Part shown: piece by piece, positions 1 through 14,200 of the stretch
How the letters are laid out: the number at the start of each line of letters is the position of its first letter
Numbering within the stretch: position 1 is the stretch's first letter
From: Rugalucina vietnamica
Lineage: Eukaryota; Mollusca; Bivalvia; Lucinida; Lucinidae
Assembly (NCBI GenBank): GCA_964017185.1
Contig: OZ024871.1
Location: 5,231,714 to 5,295,713, forward strand
Reading direction: 5' to 3'
DNA length: 64,000 nucleotides
Program-made: the position numbers and the translations under genes
Notes under the pieces: model-generated
The model's database searches: none
What the model was told of the DNA's origin: nothing
Seen by the model: the letters and a program-made list of their open reading frames with translations, nothing else

Positions 1-1754
1 GTAATTGAATGTTTTGTATTTTGACCACTTGACGCTTTACCTCAGCGAAAAATGCTGGCATCGTAGGATCAAAGCGCCGTAATTACTGCTGCGCAGCATT
101 ACGCGCCCCGTTGCTTTGCGACAACGACTGAACAAGCGGTGAATTGTTTGTGAACACATTAGTGAGAAAGGGGATGGGCCATACCGCGGCTTCGACTCAT
201 ACAGTCTCGTCAGTGGCAACATGGAGCCAAAGAGAATTACTGAAATGTTGCATCTTTCAATATGGTAGTCAATACAAAGACTTATATTATCTAAATGGGG
301 CCAAATATATTAAACATTGGTTAGAAAATGAATCTTAACCGACCATGAATTTCTGATTTCTCAGAATATCCTCGCTGATCTCAAAGGACCAAAAACAAAA
401 TGTAAACTGCACTATGGATAAAAAACTGGCATATGCAGGGATGTGCAGGGATAAAAACTGGCATATGCAGGGATATACCTTTTTTTCTTAATTTTATATC
501 CAAAACATAGATTATGGGCACTCATTGAAATCGCCTCGACGTAGTGGTTCAAACATGTACCCACAATCAATGTTTTTTAGCACATATATTGAAAAATTTC
601 ATTTGTTCCAACTAAATATTCCATTTTTTTATTGTTGAAAAAAATCTCTGTTCATTGCATGGGCAAGTTTTTGTAATGGAAATGTTAGAAAAAAATAGAT
701 ATTTGAGAAAATGCCTTCAAAATCATTATTCTCGTTTGTCTAAAATATGTATATTTTTTGTATATGAAAGTTAATCATACATTCCGCGACTGCAATAATT
801 TCTCCTGCTTTCGCTACTCAGTACAACAATCACTACTCTATGCAAACAGGTATTCTAGTATCTAACTACTACTATAACTTGAACTACGTCTATAACTTGA
901 CACTTTAACCCACCGGGTTGTATATATGTATATAGTAGTGTTAGATTTATGCCCTTGTCTTTGTATTATAAATGTATTTGTCTGTTTATGTTTTATGTGA
1001 GGAAACCTACTAGTGGTCTTAGGGCTGTTAGGAATCCTCGTTAAATAAATAAAGCATTAAATAAATAGTATCTAAGCTTTTTTGTATGACAAAGTCCTTC
1101 TGATCAAATAATATTGACATATAATTCAAGCGAAAATATTTTACTTTAACTGTTCTTATTGATGCTATTTGATGATTTTATGAGGAAATGATAATTCTAA
1201 AAGGCTCATTATGTGTTTGCATTATTACATTTTATTTATAGACCATATTCATGACTAAAATTTCATATTCATTAATACAACCACAACACTTCTTATTGTT
1301 GAATTGAGTCAGTACTTTTAGTGGCTTAAAGAAAACCTTATGTGTTTTTTTTTTATTTGTTTTTGTGTTTACCATATTAAAAACATCATTAATATTTTGT
1401 ATGTGCAGCCTGCAAAAATAAATAAAGATAAACATTGATTTCCCTTCATTATTTGATCAAAATAAATAAAACTTTTTCTGATCAGTGTTGTGTCTCTACA
1501 GTTGGGAATTGTATCTGACAGACATTTTAGATGTCATCTTGAAATTCTGAAAATGCTCAATAGCGGAAACAATATCTTAGATTCTTTGATGGCAAGAAGC
1601 TTAGATACCATGATGGTCATTCAGACTCGTACTGGCCATTCTCGATTTTCAAAATATACAACAATACTCCGTCAAGTTTTGCTGGTTGTTGTAACAAACG
1701 ACTATGATTAATATTTTAAAATAAAAATGTGCTTCTAATTGATAATTCAAAGTG
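1..1754. other. AT-rich non-coding flank
   Basis: No reading frame in this stretch shows codon structure, a domain or length beyond chance. It contains one foldback-family repeat (annotated separately at 421-585). Around 1040-1070 the sequence ends in repeated TAAATAAA blocks, the kind of tail left by an old retroposon, but no matching body was recognised. Nothing else can be supported. Confidence 0.6.
421..585 (+). repeat. Foldback/MITE-like repeat, copy F1 (degenerate)
   Basis: This copy shares its order of landmarks with the copies at 36121-36235 (opposite strand) and 62395-62534. The order is a head with AAACTGG and ATGCAGGG, then a GATATACC block, a T-rich run, CAAAACATAGATT, a GCCTCG centre and GTACCCACAATC. 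In this copy the palindrome is eroded, and the head (AAAAACTGGCATATGCAGGG) is present twice, at 421-440 and 453-472. There is no coding capacity. It is probably a non-autonomous foldback DNA element. Confidence 0.6.
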
Positions 1755-1830
1755 AAAAGGTACAAGTAGGCAATGATCAGAGAATAAATATTAAACAAAT
1801 TTCCACCCAAAAACTGACGCAAAAAAAAAA
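1755..1830 (-). mobile_element. Decayed 3' tip of a Naiad-like PLE
   Basis: The sequence starting AAAAGGTACAAGTAGGCAA matches the 3' end of the PLE copies at 34217, 51487 and 58797. It continues with a weaker match to the terminal hairpin region (CCAC..CAAAAAC..ACG) before an A-run at about 1821-1833 and the first satellite base at 1846. Only about 75 bp survive, so this is a terminal fragment in minus orientation lying against the satellite border. Confidence 0.6.
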
Positions 1831-3264
1831 AAATAGATAAATAAACCAGAGTTTTCCCGGAATAGCCGACGTATGGGCCGTGAAGGCACTTGTATGGACT
1901 ACAAAACCCACTGGGTCTCCAACTCCCGAAAGTCGAAAAAGTACCCAGCCGAAGAGGGTACCCGCGGCATGCCTTTTCTATACGGAAAAGTGCATTTTCG
2001 GTCATATTTGTCCCCCTATTTCTCGGAAACCAGAGTTTTCCCGGCATAGCGGTGCATGTGGTCTGAGAGTGCCACCTTTCTACTGTAAGACCCACTAGGT
2101 GGCTAGCTCCCGAAAGTCCGCGCTCGGCGATGACAGGCCTGCAAATTACCCCACCCCCTACCGGCACATGTTATAGTGCCCAATGTTCGAGTTAAAATTT
2201 CCGAGAAACCAGAGTTTTCCCGGAATAGCCGACGTATGGGCCGTGAAGGCACTTGTATGGACTACAAAACCCACTGGGTCTCCAACTCCCGAAAGTCGAA
2301 AAAGTACCCAGCCGAAGAGGGTACCCGCGGCATGCCTTTTCTATACGGAAAAGTGCATTTTCGGTCATATTTGTCCCCCTATTTCTCGGAAACCAGAGTT
2401 TTCCCGGCATAGCGGTGCATGTGGTCTGAGAGTGCCACCTTTCTACTGTAAGACCCACTAGGTGGCTAGCTCCCGAAAGTCCGCGCTCGGCGATGACAGG
2501 CCTGCAAATTACCCCACCCCCTACCGGCACATGTTATAGTGCCCAATGTTCGAGTTAAAATTTCCGAGAAACCAGAGTTTTCCCGGAATAGCCGACGTAT
2601 GGGCCGTGAAGGCACTTGTATGGACTACAAAACCCACTGGGTCTCCAACTCCCGAAAGTCGAAAAAGTACCCAGCCGAAGAGGGTACCCGCGGCATGCCT
2701 TTTCTATACGGAAAAGTGCATTTTCGGTCATATTTGTCCCCCTATTTCTCGGAAACCAGAGTTTTCCCGGCATAGCGGTGCATGTGGTCTGAGAGTGCCA
2801 CCTTTCTACTGTAAGACCCACTAGGTGGCTAGCTCCCGAAAGTCCGCGCTCGGCGATGACAGGCCTGCAAATTACCCCACCCCCTACCGGCACATGTTAT
2901 AGTGCCCAATGTTCGAGTTAAAATTTCCGAGAAACCAGAGTTTTCCCGGAATAGCCGACGTATGGGCCGTGAAGGCACTTGTATGGACTACAAAACCCAC
3001 TGGGTCTCCAACTCCCGAAAGTCGAAAAAGTACCCAGCCGAAGAGGGTACCCGCGGCATGCCTTTTCTATACGGAAAAGTGCATTTTCGGTCATATTTGT
3101 CCCCCTATTTCTCGGAAACCAGAGTTTTCCCGGCATAGCGGTGCATGTGGTCTGAGAGTGCCACCTTTCTACTGTAAGACCCACTAGGTGGCTAGCTCCC
3201 GAAAGTCCGCGCTCGGCGATGACAGGCCTGCAAATTACCCCACCCCCTACCGGCACATGTTATA

Positions 3265-6200
3265 GTGCCCAATGTTCGAGTTAAAATTTCCGAGAAACCA
3301 GAGTTTTCCCGGAATAGCCGACGTATGGGCCGTGAAGGCACTTGTATGGACTACAAAACCCACTGGGTCTCCAACTCCCGAAAGTCGAAAAAGTACCCAG
3401 CCGAAGAGGGTACCCGCGGCATGCCTTTTCTATACGGAAAAGTGCATTTTCGGTCATATTTGTCCCCCTATTTCTCGGAAACCAGAGTTTTCCCGGCATA
3501 GCGGTGCATGTGGTCTGAGAGTGCCACCTTTCTACTGTAAGACCCACTAGGTGGCTAGCTCCCGAAAGTCCGCGCTCGGCGATGACAGGCCTGCAAATTA
3601 CCCCACCCCCTACCGGCACATGTTATAGTGCCCAATGTTCGAGTTAAAATTTCCGAGAAACCAGAGTTTTCCCGGAATAGCCGACGTATGGGCCGTGAAG
3701 GCACTTGTATGGACTACAAAACCCACTGGGTCTCCAACTCCCGAAAGTCGAAAAAGTACCCAGCCGAAGAGGGTACCCGCGGCATGCCTTTTCTATACGG
3801 AAAAGTGCATTTTCGGTCATATTTGTCCCCCTATTTCTCGGAAACCAGAGTTTTCCCGGCATAGCGGTGCATGTGGTCTGAGAGTGCCACCCTTCTACTG
3901 TAAGACCCACTAGGTGGCTAGCTCCCGAAAGTCCGCGCTCGGCGATGACAGGCCTGCAAATTACCCAACCCCCTACCGGCACATGTTATAGTGCCCAATG
4001 TTCGAGTTAAAATTTCCGAGAAACCAGAGTTTTCCCGGAATAGCCGACGTATGGGCCGTGAAGGCACTTGTATGGACTACAAAACCCACTGGGTCTCCAA
4101 CTCCCGAAAGTCGAAAAAGTACCCAGCCGAAGAGGGTACCCGCGGCATGCCTTTTCTATACGGAAAAGTGCATTTTCGGTCATATTTGTCCCCCTATTTC
4201 TCGGAAACCAGAGTTTTCCCGGCATAGCGGTGCATGTGGTCTGAGAGTGCCACCCTTCTACTGTAAGACCCACTAGGTGGCTAGCTCCCGAAAGTCCGCG
4301 CTCGGCGATGACAGGCCTGCAAATTACCCCACCCCCTACCGGCACATGTTATAGTGCCCAATGTTCGAGTTAAAATTTCCGAGAAACCAGAGTTTTCCCG
4401 GAATAGCCGACGTATGGGCCGTGAAGGCACTTGTATGGACTACAAAACCCACTGGGTCTCCAACTCCCGAAAGTCGAAAAAGTACCCAGCCGAAGAGGGT
4501 ACCCGCGGCATGCCTTTTCTATACGGAAAAGTGCATTTTCGGTCATATTTGTCCCCCTATTTCTCGGAAACCAGAGTTTTCCCGGCATAGCGGTGCATGT
4601 GGTCTGAGAGTGCCACCTTTCTACTGTAAGACCCACTAGGTGGCTAGCTCCCGAAAGTCCGCGCTCGGCGATGACAGGCCTGCAAATTACCCCACCCCCT
4701 ACCGGCACATGTTATAGTGCCCAATGTTCGAGTTAAAATTTCCGAGAAACCAGAGTTTTCCCGGAATAGCCGACGTATGGGCCGTGAAGGCACTTGTATG
4801 GACTACAAAACCCACTGGGTCTCCAACTCCCGAAAGTCGAAAAAGTACCCAGCCGAAGAGGGTACCCGCGGCATGCCTTTTCTATACGGAAAAGTGCATT
4901 TTCGGTCATATTTGTCCCCCTATTTCTCGGAAACCAGAGTTTTCCCGGCATAGCGGTGCATGTGGTCTGAGAGTGCCACCCTTCTACTGTAAGACCCACT
5001 AGGTGGCTAGCTCCCGAAAGTCCGCGCTCGGCGATGACAGGCCTGCAAATTACCCAACCCCCTACCGGCACATGTTATAGTGCCCAATGTTCGAGTTAAA
5101 ATTTCCGAGAAACCAGAGTTTTCCCGGAATAGCCGACGTATGGGCCGTGAAGGCACTTGTATGGACTACAAAACCCACTGGGTCTCCAACTCCCGAAAGT
5201 CGAAAAAGTACCCAGCCGAAGAGGGTACCCGCGGCATGCCTTTTCTATACGGAAAAGTGCATTTTCGGTCATATTTGTCCCCCTATTTCTCGGAAACCAG
5301 AGTTTTCCCGGCATAGCGGTGCATGTGGTCTGAGAGTGCCACCCTTCTACTGTAAGACCCACTAGGTGGCTAGCTCCCGAAAGTCCGCGCTCGGCGATGA
5401 CAGGCCTGCAAATTACCCCACCCCCTACCGGCACATGTTATAGTGCCCAATGTTCGAGTTAAAATTTCCGAGAAACCAGAGTTTTCCCGGAATAGCCGAC
5501 GTATGGGCCGTGAAGGCACTTGTATGGACTACAAAACCCACTGGGTCTCCAACTCCCGAAAGTCGAAAAAGTACCCAGCCGAAGAGGGTACCCGCGGCAT
5601 GCCTTTTCTATACGGAAAAGTGCATTTTCGGTCATATTTGTCCCCCTATTTCTCGGAAACCAGAGTTTTCCCGGCATAGCGGTGCATGTGGTCTGAGAGT
5701 GCCACCTTTCTACTGTAAGACCCACTAGGTGGCTAGCTCCCGAAAGTCCGCGCTCGGCGATGACAGGCCTGCAAATTACCCCACCCCCTACCGGCACATG
5801 TTATAGTGCCCAATGTTCGAGTTAAAATTTCCGAGAAACCAGAGTTTTCCCGGAATAGCCGACGTATGGGCCGTGAAGGCACTTGTATGGACTACAAAAC
5901 CCACTGGGTCTCCAACTCCCGAAAGTCGAAAAAGTACCCAGCCGAAGAGGGTACCCGCGGCATGCCTTTTCTATACGGAAAAGTGCATTTTCGGTCATAT
6001 TTGTCCCCCTATTTCTCGGAAACCAGAGTTTTCCCGGCATAGCGGTGCATGTGGTCTGAGAGTGCCACCTTTCTACTGTAAGACCCACTAGGTGGCTAGC
6101 TCCCGAAAGTCCGCGCTCGGCGATGACAGGCCTGCAAATTACCCCACCCCCTACCGGCACATGTTATAGTGCCCAATGTTCGAGTTAAAATTTCCGAGAA

Positions 6201-9200
6201 ACCAGAGTTTTCCCGGAATAGCCGACATATGGGCCGTGAAGGCACTTGTATGGACTACAAAACCCACTGGGTCTCCAACTCCCGAAAGTCGAAAAAGTAC
6301 CCAGCCGAAGAGGGTACCCGCGGCATGCCTTTTCTATACGGAAAAGTGCATTTTCGGTCATATTTGTCCCCCTATTTCTCGGAAACCAGAGTTTTCCCGG
6401 CATAGCGGTGCATGTGGTCTGAGAGTGCCACCTTTCTACTGTAAGACCCACTAGGTGGCTAGCTCCCGAAAGTCCGCGCTCGGCGATGACAGGCCTGCAA
6501 ATTACCCCACCCCCTACCGGCACATGTTATAGTGCCCAATGTTCGAGTTAAAATTTCCGAGAAACCAGAGTTTTCCCGGAATAGCCGACGTATGGGCCGT
6601 GAAGGCACTTGTATGGACTACAAAACCCACTGGGTCTCCAACTCCCGAAAGTCGAAAAAGTACCCAGCCGAAGAGGGTACCCGCGGCATGCCTTTTCTAT
6701 ACGGAAAAGTGCATTTTCGGTCATATTTGTCCCCCTATTTCTCGGAAACCAGAGTTTTCCCGGCATAGCGGTGCATGTGGTCTGAGAGTGCCACCTTTCT
6801 ACTGTAAGACCCACTAGGTGGCTAGCTCCCGAAAGTCCGCGCTCGGCGATGACAGGCCTGCAAATTACCCCACCCCCTACCGGCACATGTTATAGTGCCC
6901 AATGTTCGAGTTAAAATTTCCGAGAAACCAGAGTTTTCCCGGAATAGCCGACGTATGGGCCGTGAAGGCACTTGTATGGACTACAAAACCCACTGGGTCT
7001 CCAACTCCCGAAAGTCGAAAAAGTACCCAGCCGAAGAGGGTACCCGCGGCATGCCTTTTCTATACGGAAAAGTGCATTTTCGGTCATATTTGTCCCCCTA
7101 TTTCTCGGAAACCAGAGTTTTCCCGGCATAGCGGTGCATGTGGTCTGAGAGTGCCACCCTTCTACTGTAAGACCCACTAGGTGGCTAGCTCCCGAAAGTC
7201 CGCGCTCGGCGATGACAGGCCTGCAAATTACCCAACCCCCTACCGGCACATGTTATAGTGCCCAATGTTCGAGTTAAAATTTCCGAGAAACCAGAGTTTT
7301 CCCGGAATAGCCGACGTATGGGCCGTGAAGGCACTTGTATGGACTACAAAACCCACTGGGTCTCCAACTCCCGAAAGTCGAAAAAGTACCCAGCCGAAGA
7401 GGGTACCCGCGGCATGCCTTTTCTATACGGAAAAGTGCATTTTCGGTCATATTTGTCCCCCTATTTCTCGGAAACCAGAGTTTTCCCGGCATAGCGGTGC
7501 ATGTGGTCTGAGAGTGCCACCCTTCTACTGTAAGACCCACTAGGTGGCTAGCTCCCGAAAGTCCGCGCTCGGCGATGACAGGCCTGCAAATTACCCCACC
7601 CCCTACCGGCACATGTTATAGTGCCCAATGTTCGAGTTAAAATTTCCGAGAAACCAGAGTTTTCCCGGAATAGCCGACGTATGGGCCGTGAAGGCACTTG
7701 TATGGACTACAAAACCCACTGGGTCTCCAACTCCCGAAAGTCGAAAAAGTACCCAGCCGAAGAGGGTACCCGCGGCATGCCTTTTCTATACGGAAAAGTG
7801 CATTTTCGGTCATATTTGTCCCCCTATTTCTCGGAAACCAGAGTTTTCCCGGCATAGCGGTGCATGTGGTCTGAGAGTGCCACCTTTCTACTGTAAGACC
7901 CACTAGGTGGCTAGCTCCCGAAAGTCCGCGCTCGGCGATGACAGGCCTGCAAATTACCCCACCCCCTACCGGCACATGTTATAGTGCCCAATGTTCGAGT
8001 TAAAATTTCCGAGAAACCAGAGTTTTCCCGGAATAGCCGACGTATGGGCCGTGAAGGCACTTGTATGGACTACAAAACCCACTGGGTCTCCAACTCCCGA
8101 AAGTCGAAAAAGTACCCAGCCGAAGAGGGTACCCGCGGCATGCCTTTTCTATACGGAAAAGTGCATTTTCGGTCATATTTGTCCCCCTATTTCTCGGAAA
8201 CCAGAGTTTTCCCGGCATAGCGGTGCATGTGGTCTGAGAGTGCCACCCTTCTACTGTAAGACCCACTAGGTGGCTAGCTCCCGAAAGTCCGCGCTCGGCG
8301 ATGACAGGCCTGCAAATTACCCAACCCCCTACCGGCACATGTTATAGTGCCCAATGTTCGAGTTAAAATTTCCGAGAAACCAGAGTTTTCCCGGAATAGC
8401 CGACGTATGGGCCGTGAAGGCACTTGTATGGACTACAAAACCCACTGGGTCTCCAACTCCCGAAAGTCGAAAAAGTACCCAGCCGAAGAGGGTACCCGCG
8501 GCATGCCTTTTCTATACGGAAAAGTGCATTTTCGGTCATATTTGTCCCCCTATTTCTCGGAAACCAGAGTTTTCCCGGCATAGCGGTGCATGTGGTCTGA
8601 GAGTGCCACCCTTCTACTGTAAGACCCACTAGGTGGCTAGCTCCCGAAAGTCCGCGCTCGGCGATGACAGGCCTGCAAATTACCCCACCCCCTACCGGCA
8701 CATGTTATAGTGCCCAATGTTCGAGTTAAAATTTCCGAGAAACCAGAGTTTTCCCGGAATAGCCGACGTATGGGCCGTGAAGGCACTTGTATGGACTACA
8801 AAACCCACTGGGTCTCCAACTCCCGAAAGTCGAAAAAGTACCCAGCCGAAGAGGGTACCCGCGGCATGCCTTTTCTATACGGAAAAGTGCATTTTCGGTC
8901 ATATTTGTCCCCCTATTTCTCGGAAACCAGAGTTTTCCCGGCATAGCGGTGCATGTGGTCTGAGAGTGCCACCTTTCTACTGTAAGACCCACTAGGTGGC
9001 TAGCTCCCGAAAGTCCGCGCTCGGCGATGACAGGCCTGCAAATTACCCCACCCCCTACCGGCACATGTTATAGTGCCCAATGTTCGAGTTAAAATTTCCG
9101 AGAAACCAGAGTTTTCCCGGAATAGCCGACGTATGGGCCGTGAAGGCACTTGTATGGACTACAAAACCCACTGGGTCTCCAACTCCCGAAAGTCGAAAAA

Positions 9201-11250
9201 GTACCCAGCCGAAGAGGGTACCCGCGGCATGCCTTTTCTATACGGAAAAGTGCATTTTCGGTCATATTTGTCCCCCTATTTCTCGGAAACCAGAGTTTTC
9301 CCGGCATAGCGGTGCATGTGGTCTGAGAGTGCCACCTTTCTACTGTAAGACCCACTAGGTGGCTAGCTCCCGAAAGTCCGCGCTCGGCGATGACAGGCCT
9401 GCAAATTACCCCACCCCCTACCGGCACATGTTATAGTGCCCAATGTTCGAGTTAAAATTTCCGAGAAACCAGAGTTTTCCCGGAATAGCCGACGTATGGG
9501 CCGTGAAGGCACTTGTATGGACTACAAAACCCACTGGGTCTCCAACTCCCGAAAGTCGAAAAAGTACCCAGCCGAAGAGGGTACCCGCGGCATGCCTTTT
9601 CTATACGGAAAAGTGCATTTTCGGTCATATTTGTCCCCCTATTTCTCGGAAACCAGAGTTTTCCCGGCATAGCGGTGCATGTGGTCTGAGAGTGCCACCC
9701 TTCTACTGTAAGACCCACTAGGTGGCTAGCTCCCGAAAGTCCGCGCTCGGCGATGACAGGCCTGCAAATTACCCAACCCCCTACCGGCACATGTTATAGT
9801 GCCCAATGTTCGAGTTAAAATTTCCGAGAAACCAGAGTTTTCCCGGAATAGCCGACGTATGGGCCGTGAAGGCACTTGTATGGACTACAAAACCCACTGG
9901 GTCTCCAACTCCCGAAAGTCGAAAAAGTACCCAGCCGAAGAGGGTACCCGCGGCATGCCTTTTCTATACGGAAAAGTGCATTTTCGGTCATATTTGTCCC
10001 CCTATTTCTCGGAAACCAGAGTTTTCCCGGCATAGCGGTGCATGTGGTCTGAGAGTGCCACCCTTCTACTGTAAGACCCACTAGGTGGCTAGCTCCCGAA
10101 AGTCCGCGCTCGGCGATGACAGGCCTGCAAATTACCCCACCCCCTACCGGCACATGTTATAGTGCCCAATGTTCGAGTTAAAATTTCCGAGAAACCAGAG
10201 TTTTCCCGGAATAGCCGACGTATGGGCCGTGAAGGCACTTGTATGGACTACAAAACCCACTGGGTCTCCAACTCCCGAAAGTCGAAAAAGTACCCAGCCG
10301 AAGAGGGTACCCGCGGCATGCCTTTTCTATACGGAAAAGTGCATTTTCGGTCATATTTGTCCCCCTATTTCTCGGAAACCAGAGTTTTCCCGGCATAGCG
10401 GTGCATGTGGTCTGAGAGTGCCACCTTTCTACTGTAAGACCCACTAGGTGGCTAGCTCCCGAAAGTCCGCGCTCGGCGATGACAGGCCTGCAAATTACCC
10501 CACCCCCTACCGGCACATGTTATAGTGCCCAATGTTCGAGTTAAAATTTCCGAGAAACCAGAGTTTTCCCGGAATAGCCGACGTATGGGCCGTGAAGGCA
10601 CTTGTATGGACTACAAAACCCACTGGGTCTCCAACTCCCGAAAGTCGAAAAAGTACCCAGCCGAAGAGGGTACCCGCGGCATGCCTTTTCTATACGGAAA
10701 AGTGCATTTTCGGTCATATTTGTCCCCCTATTTCTCGGAAACCAGAGTTTTCCCGGCATAGCGGTGCATGTGGTCTGAGAGTGCCACCCTTCTACTGTAA
10801 GACCCACTAGGTGGCTAGCTCCCGAAAGTCCGCGCTCGGCGATGACAGGCCTGCAAATTACCCAACCCCCTACCGGCACATGTTATAGTGCCCAATGTTC
10901 GAGTTAAAATTTCCGAGAAACCAGAGTTTTCCCGGAATAGCCGACGTATGGGCCGTGAAGGCACTTGTATGGACTACAAAACCCACTGGGTCTCCAACTC
11001 CCGAAAGTCGAAAAAGTACCCAGCCGAAGAGGGTACCCGCGGCATGCCTTTTCTATACGGAAAAGTGCATTTTCGGTCATATTTGTCCCCCTATTTCTCG
11101 GAAACCAGAGTTTTCCCGGCATAGCGGTGCATGTGGTCTGAGAGTGCCACCCTTCTACTGTAAGACCCACTAGGTGGCTAGCTCCCGAAAGTCCGCGCTC
11201 GGCGATGACAGGCCTGCAAATTACCCCACCCCCTACCGGCACATGTTATA
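3265..11250. repeat. Satellite zone with 1089-bp trimeric sub-repeats
   Basis: Two variant sites (CACCTTTCTAC versus CACCCTTCTAC; ATTACCCCACC versus ATTACCCAACC) define three unit types: TTT+CCCCA, CCC+CCCAA and CCC+CCCCA. They follow in that order as trimers at 3265-4353, 4354-5442, 6532-7620, 7621-8709, 9073-10161 and 10162-11250. Extra TTT+CCCCA units separate the paired trimers. This is a higher-order repeat of three 363-bp units. Confidence 0.85.
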
Positions 11251-14200
11251 GTGCCCAATGTTCGAGTTAAAATTTCCGAGAAACCAGAGTTTTCCCGGAA
11301 TAGCCGACGTATGGGCCGTGAAGGCACTTGTATGGACTACAAAACCCACTGGGTCTCCAACTCCCGAAAGTCGAAAAAGTACCCAGCCGAAGAGGGTACC
11401 CGCGGCATGCCTTTTCTATACGGAAAAGTGCATTTTCGGTCATATTTGTCCCCCTTTTTCTCGGAAACCAGAGTTTTCCCGGCATAGCGGTGCATGTGGT
11501 CTGAGAGTGCCACCCTTTCTACTGTAAGACCCACTAGGTGGCTAGCTCCCGAAAGTCCGCGCTCGGCGATGACAGGCCTGCAAATTACCCCACCCCCTAC
11601 CGGCACATGTTATAGTGCCCAATGTTCGAGTTAAAATTTCCGAGAAACCAGAGTTTTCCCGGAATAGCCGACGTATGGGCCTTGAAGGCACTTGTATGGA
11701 CTACAAAACCCACTGGGTCTCCAACTCCCGAAAGTCGAAAAAGTACCCAGCCGAAGAGGGTACCCGCGGCATGCCTTTTCTATACGGAAAAGTGCATTTT
11801 CGGTCATATTTGTCCCCCTATTTCTCGGAAACCAGAGTTTTCCCGGCATAGCGGTGCATGTGGTCTGAGAGTGCCACCTTTCTACTGTAAGACCCACTAG
11901 GTGGCTAGCTCCCGACAGTCCGCGCTCGGCGATGACAGGCCTGCAAATTACCCCACCCCCTACCGGCACATGTTATAGTGCCCAATGTTCGAGTTAAAAT
12001 TTCCGAGAAACCAGAGTTTTCCCGGAATAGCCGACGTATGGGCCGTGAAGGCACTTGTATGGACTACAAAACCCACTGGGTCTCCAACTCCCGAAAGTCG
12101 AAAAAGTACCCAGCCGAAGAGGGTACCCGCGGCATGCCTTTTCTATACGGAAAAGTGCATTTTCGGTCATATTTGTCCCCCTATTTCTCGGAAACCAGAG
12201 TTTTCCCGGCATAGCGGTGCATGTGGTCTGAGAGTGCCACCCTTCTACTGTAAGACCCACTAGGTGGCTAGCTCCCGAAAGTCCGCGCTCGGCGATGACA
12301 GGCCTGCAAATTACCCAACCCCCTACCGGCACATGTTATAGTGCCCAATGTTCGAGTTAAAATTTCCGAGAAACCAGAGTTTTCCCGGAATAGCCGACGT
12401 ATGGGCCGTGAAGGCACTTGTATGGACTACAAAACCCACTGGGTCTCCAACTCCCGAAAGTCGAAAAAGTACCCAGCCGAAGAGGGTACCCGCGGCATGC
12501 CTTTTCTATACGGAAAAGTGCATTTTCGGTCATATTTGTCCCCCTATTTCTCGGAAACCAGAGTTTTCCCGGCATAGCGGTGCATGTGGTCTGAGAGTGC
12601 CACCCTTCTACTGTAAGACCCACTAGGTGGCTAGCTCCCGAAAGTCCGCGCTCGGCGATGACAGGCCTGCAAATTACCCCACCCCCTACCGGCACATGTT
12701 ATAGTGCCCAATGTTCGAGTTAAAATTTCCGAGAAACCAGAGTTTTCCCGGAATAGCCGACGTATGGGCCGTGAAGGCACTTGTATGGACTACAAAACCC
12801 ACTGGGTCTCCAACTCCCGAAAGTCGAAAAAGTACCCAGCCGAAGAGGGTACCCGCGGCATGCCTTTTCTATACGGAAAAGTGCATTTTCGGTCATATTT
12901 GTCCCCCTATTTCTCGGAAACCAGAGTTTTCCCGGCATAGCGGTGCATGTGGTCTGAGAGTGCCACCTTTCTACTGTAAGACCCACTAGGTGGCTAGCTC
13001 CCGAAAGTCCGCGCTCGGCGATGACAGGCCTGCAAATTACCCCACCCCCTACCGGCACATGTTATAGTGCCCAATGTTCGAGTTAAAATTTCCGAGAAAC
13101 CAGAGTTTTCCCGGAATAGCCGACGTATGGGCCGTGAAGGCACTTGTATGGACTACAAAACCCACTGGGTCTCCAACTCCCGAAAGTCGAAAAAGTACCC
13201 AGCCGAAGAGGGTACCCGCGGCATGCCTTTTCTATACGGAAAAGTGCATTTTCGGTCATATTTGTCCCCCTATTTCTCGGAAACCAGAGTTTTCCCGGCA
13301 TAGCGGTGCATGTGGTCTGAGAGTGCCACCCTTCTACTGTAAGACCCACTAGGTGGCTAGCTCCCGAAAGTCCGCGCTCGGCGATGACAGGCCTGCAAAT
13401 TACCCAACCCCCTACCGGCACATGTTATAGTGCCCAATGTTCGAGTTAAAATTTCCGAGAAACCAGAGTTTTCCCGGAATAGCCGACGTATGGGCCGTGA
13501 AGGCACTTGTATGGACTACAAAACCCACTGGGTCTCCAACTCCCGAAAGTCGAAAAAGTACCCAGCCGAAGAGGGTACCCGCGGCATGCCTTTTCTATAC
13601 GGAAAAGTGCATTTTCGGTCATATTTGTCCCCCTATTTCTCGGAAACCAGAGTTTTCCCGGCATAGCGGTGCATGTGGTCTGAGAGTGCCACCTTTCTAC
13701 TGTAAGACCCACTAGGTGGCTAGCTCCCGAAAGTCCGCGCTCGGCGATGACAGGCCTGCAAATTACCCCACCCCCTACCGGCACATGTTATAGTGCCCAA
13801 TGTTCGAGTTAAAATTTCCGAGAAACCAGAGTTTTCCCGGAATAGCCGACGTATGGGCCGTGAAGGCACTTGTATGGACTACAAAACCCACTGGGTCTCC
13901 AACTCCCGAAAGTCGAAAAAGTACCCAGCCGAAGAGGGTACCCGCGGCATGCCTTTTCTATACGGAAAAGTGCATTTTCGGTCATATTTGTCCCCCTATT
14001 TCTCGGAAACCAGAGTTTTCCCGGCATAGCGGTGCATGTGGTCTGAGAGTGCCACCCTTCTACTGTAAGACCCACTAGGTGGCTAGCTCCCGAAAGTCCG
14101 CGCTCGGCGATGACAGGCCTGCAAATTACCCAACCCCCTACCGGCACATGTTATAGTGCCCAATGTTCGAGTTAAAATTTCCGAGAAACCAGAGTTTTCC

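Noticed and set aside
1846-2208. Hammerhead ribozyme in the satellite, as in some bivalve retrozymes and satellites
   Set aside because: No CTGATGA..GAAA core on either strand of the unit. The nearest words (TCTGAGAG, GAAACC) do not fit the spacing.
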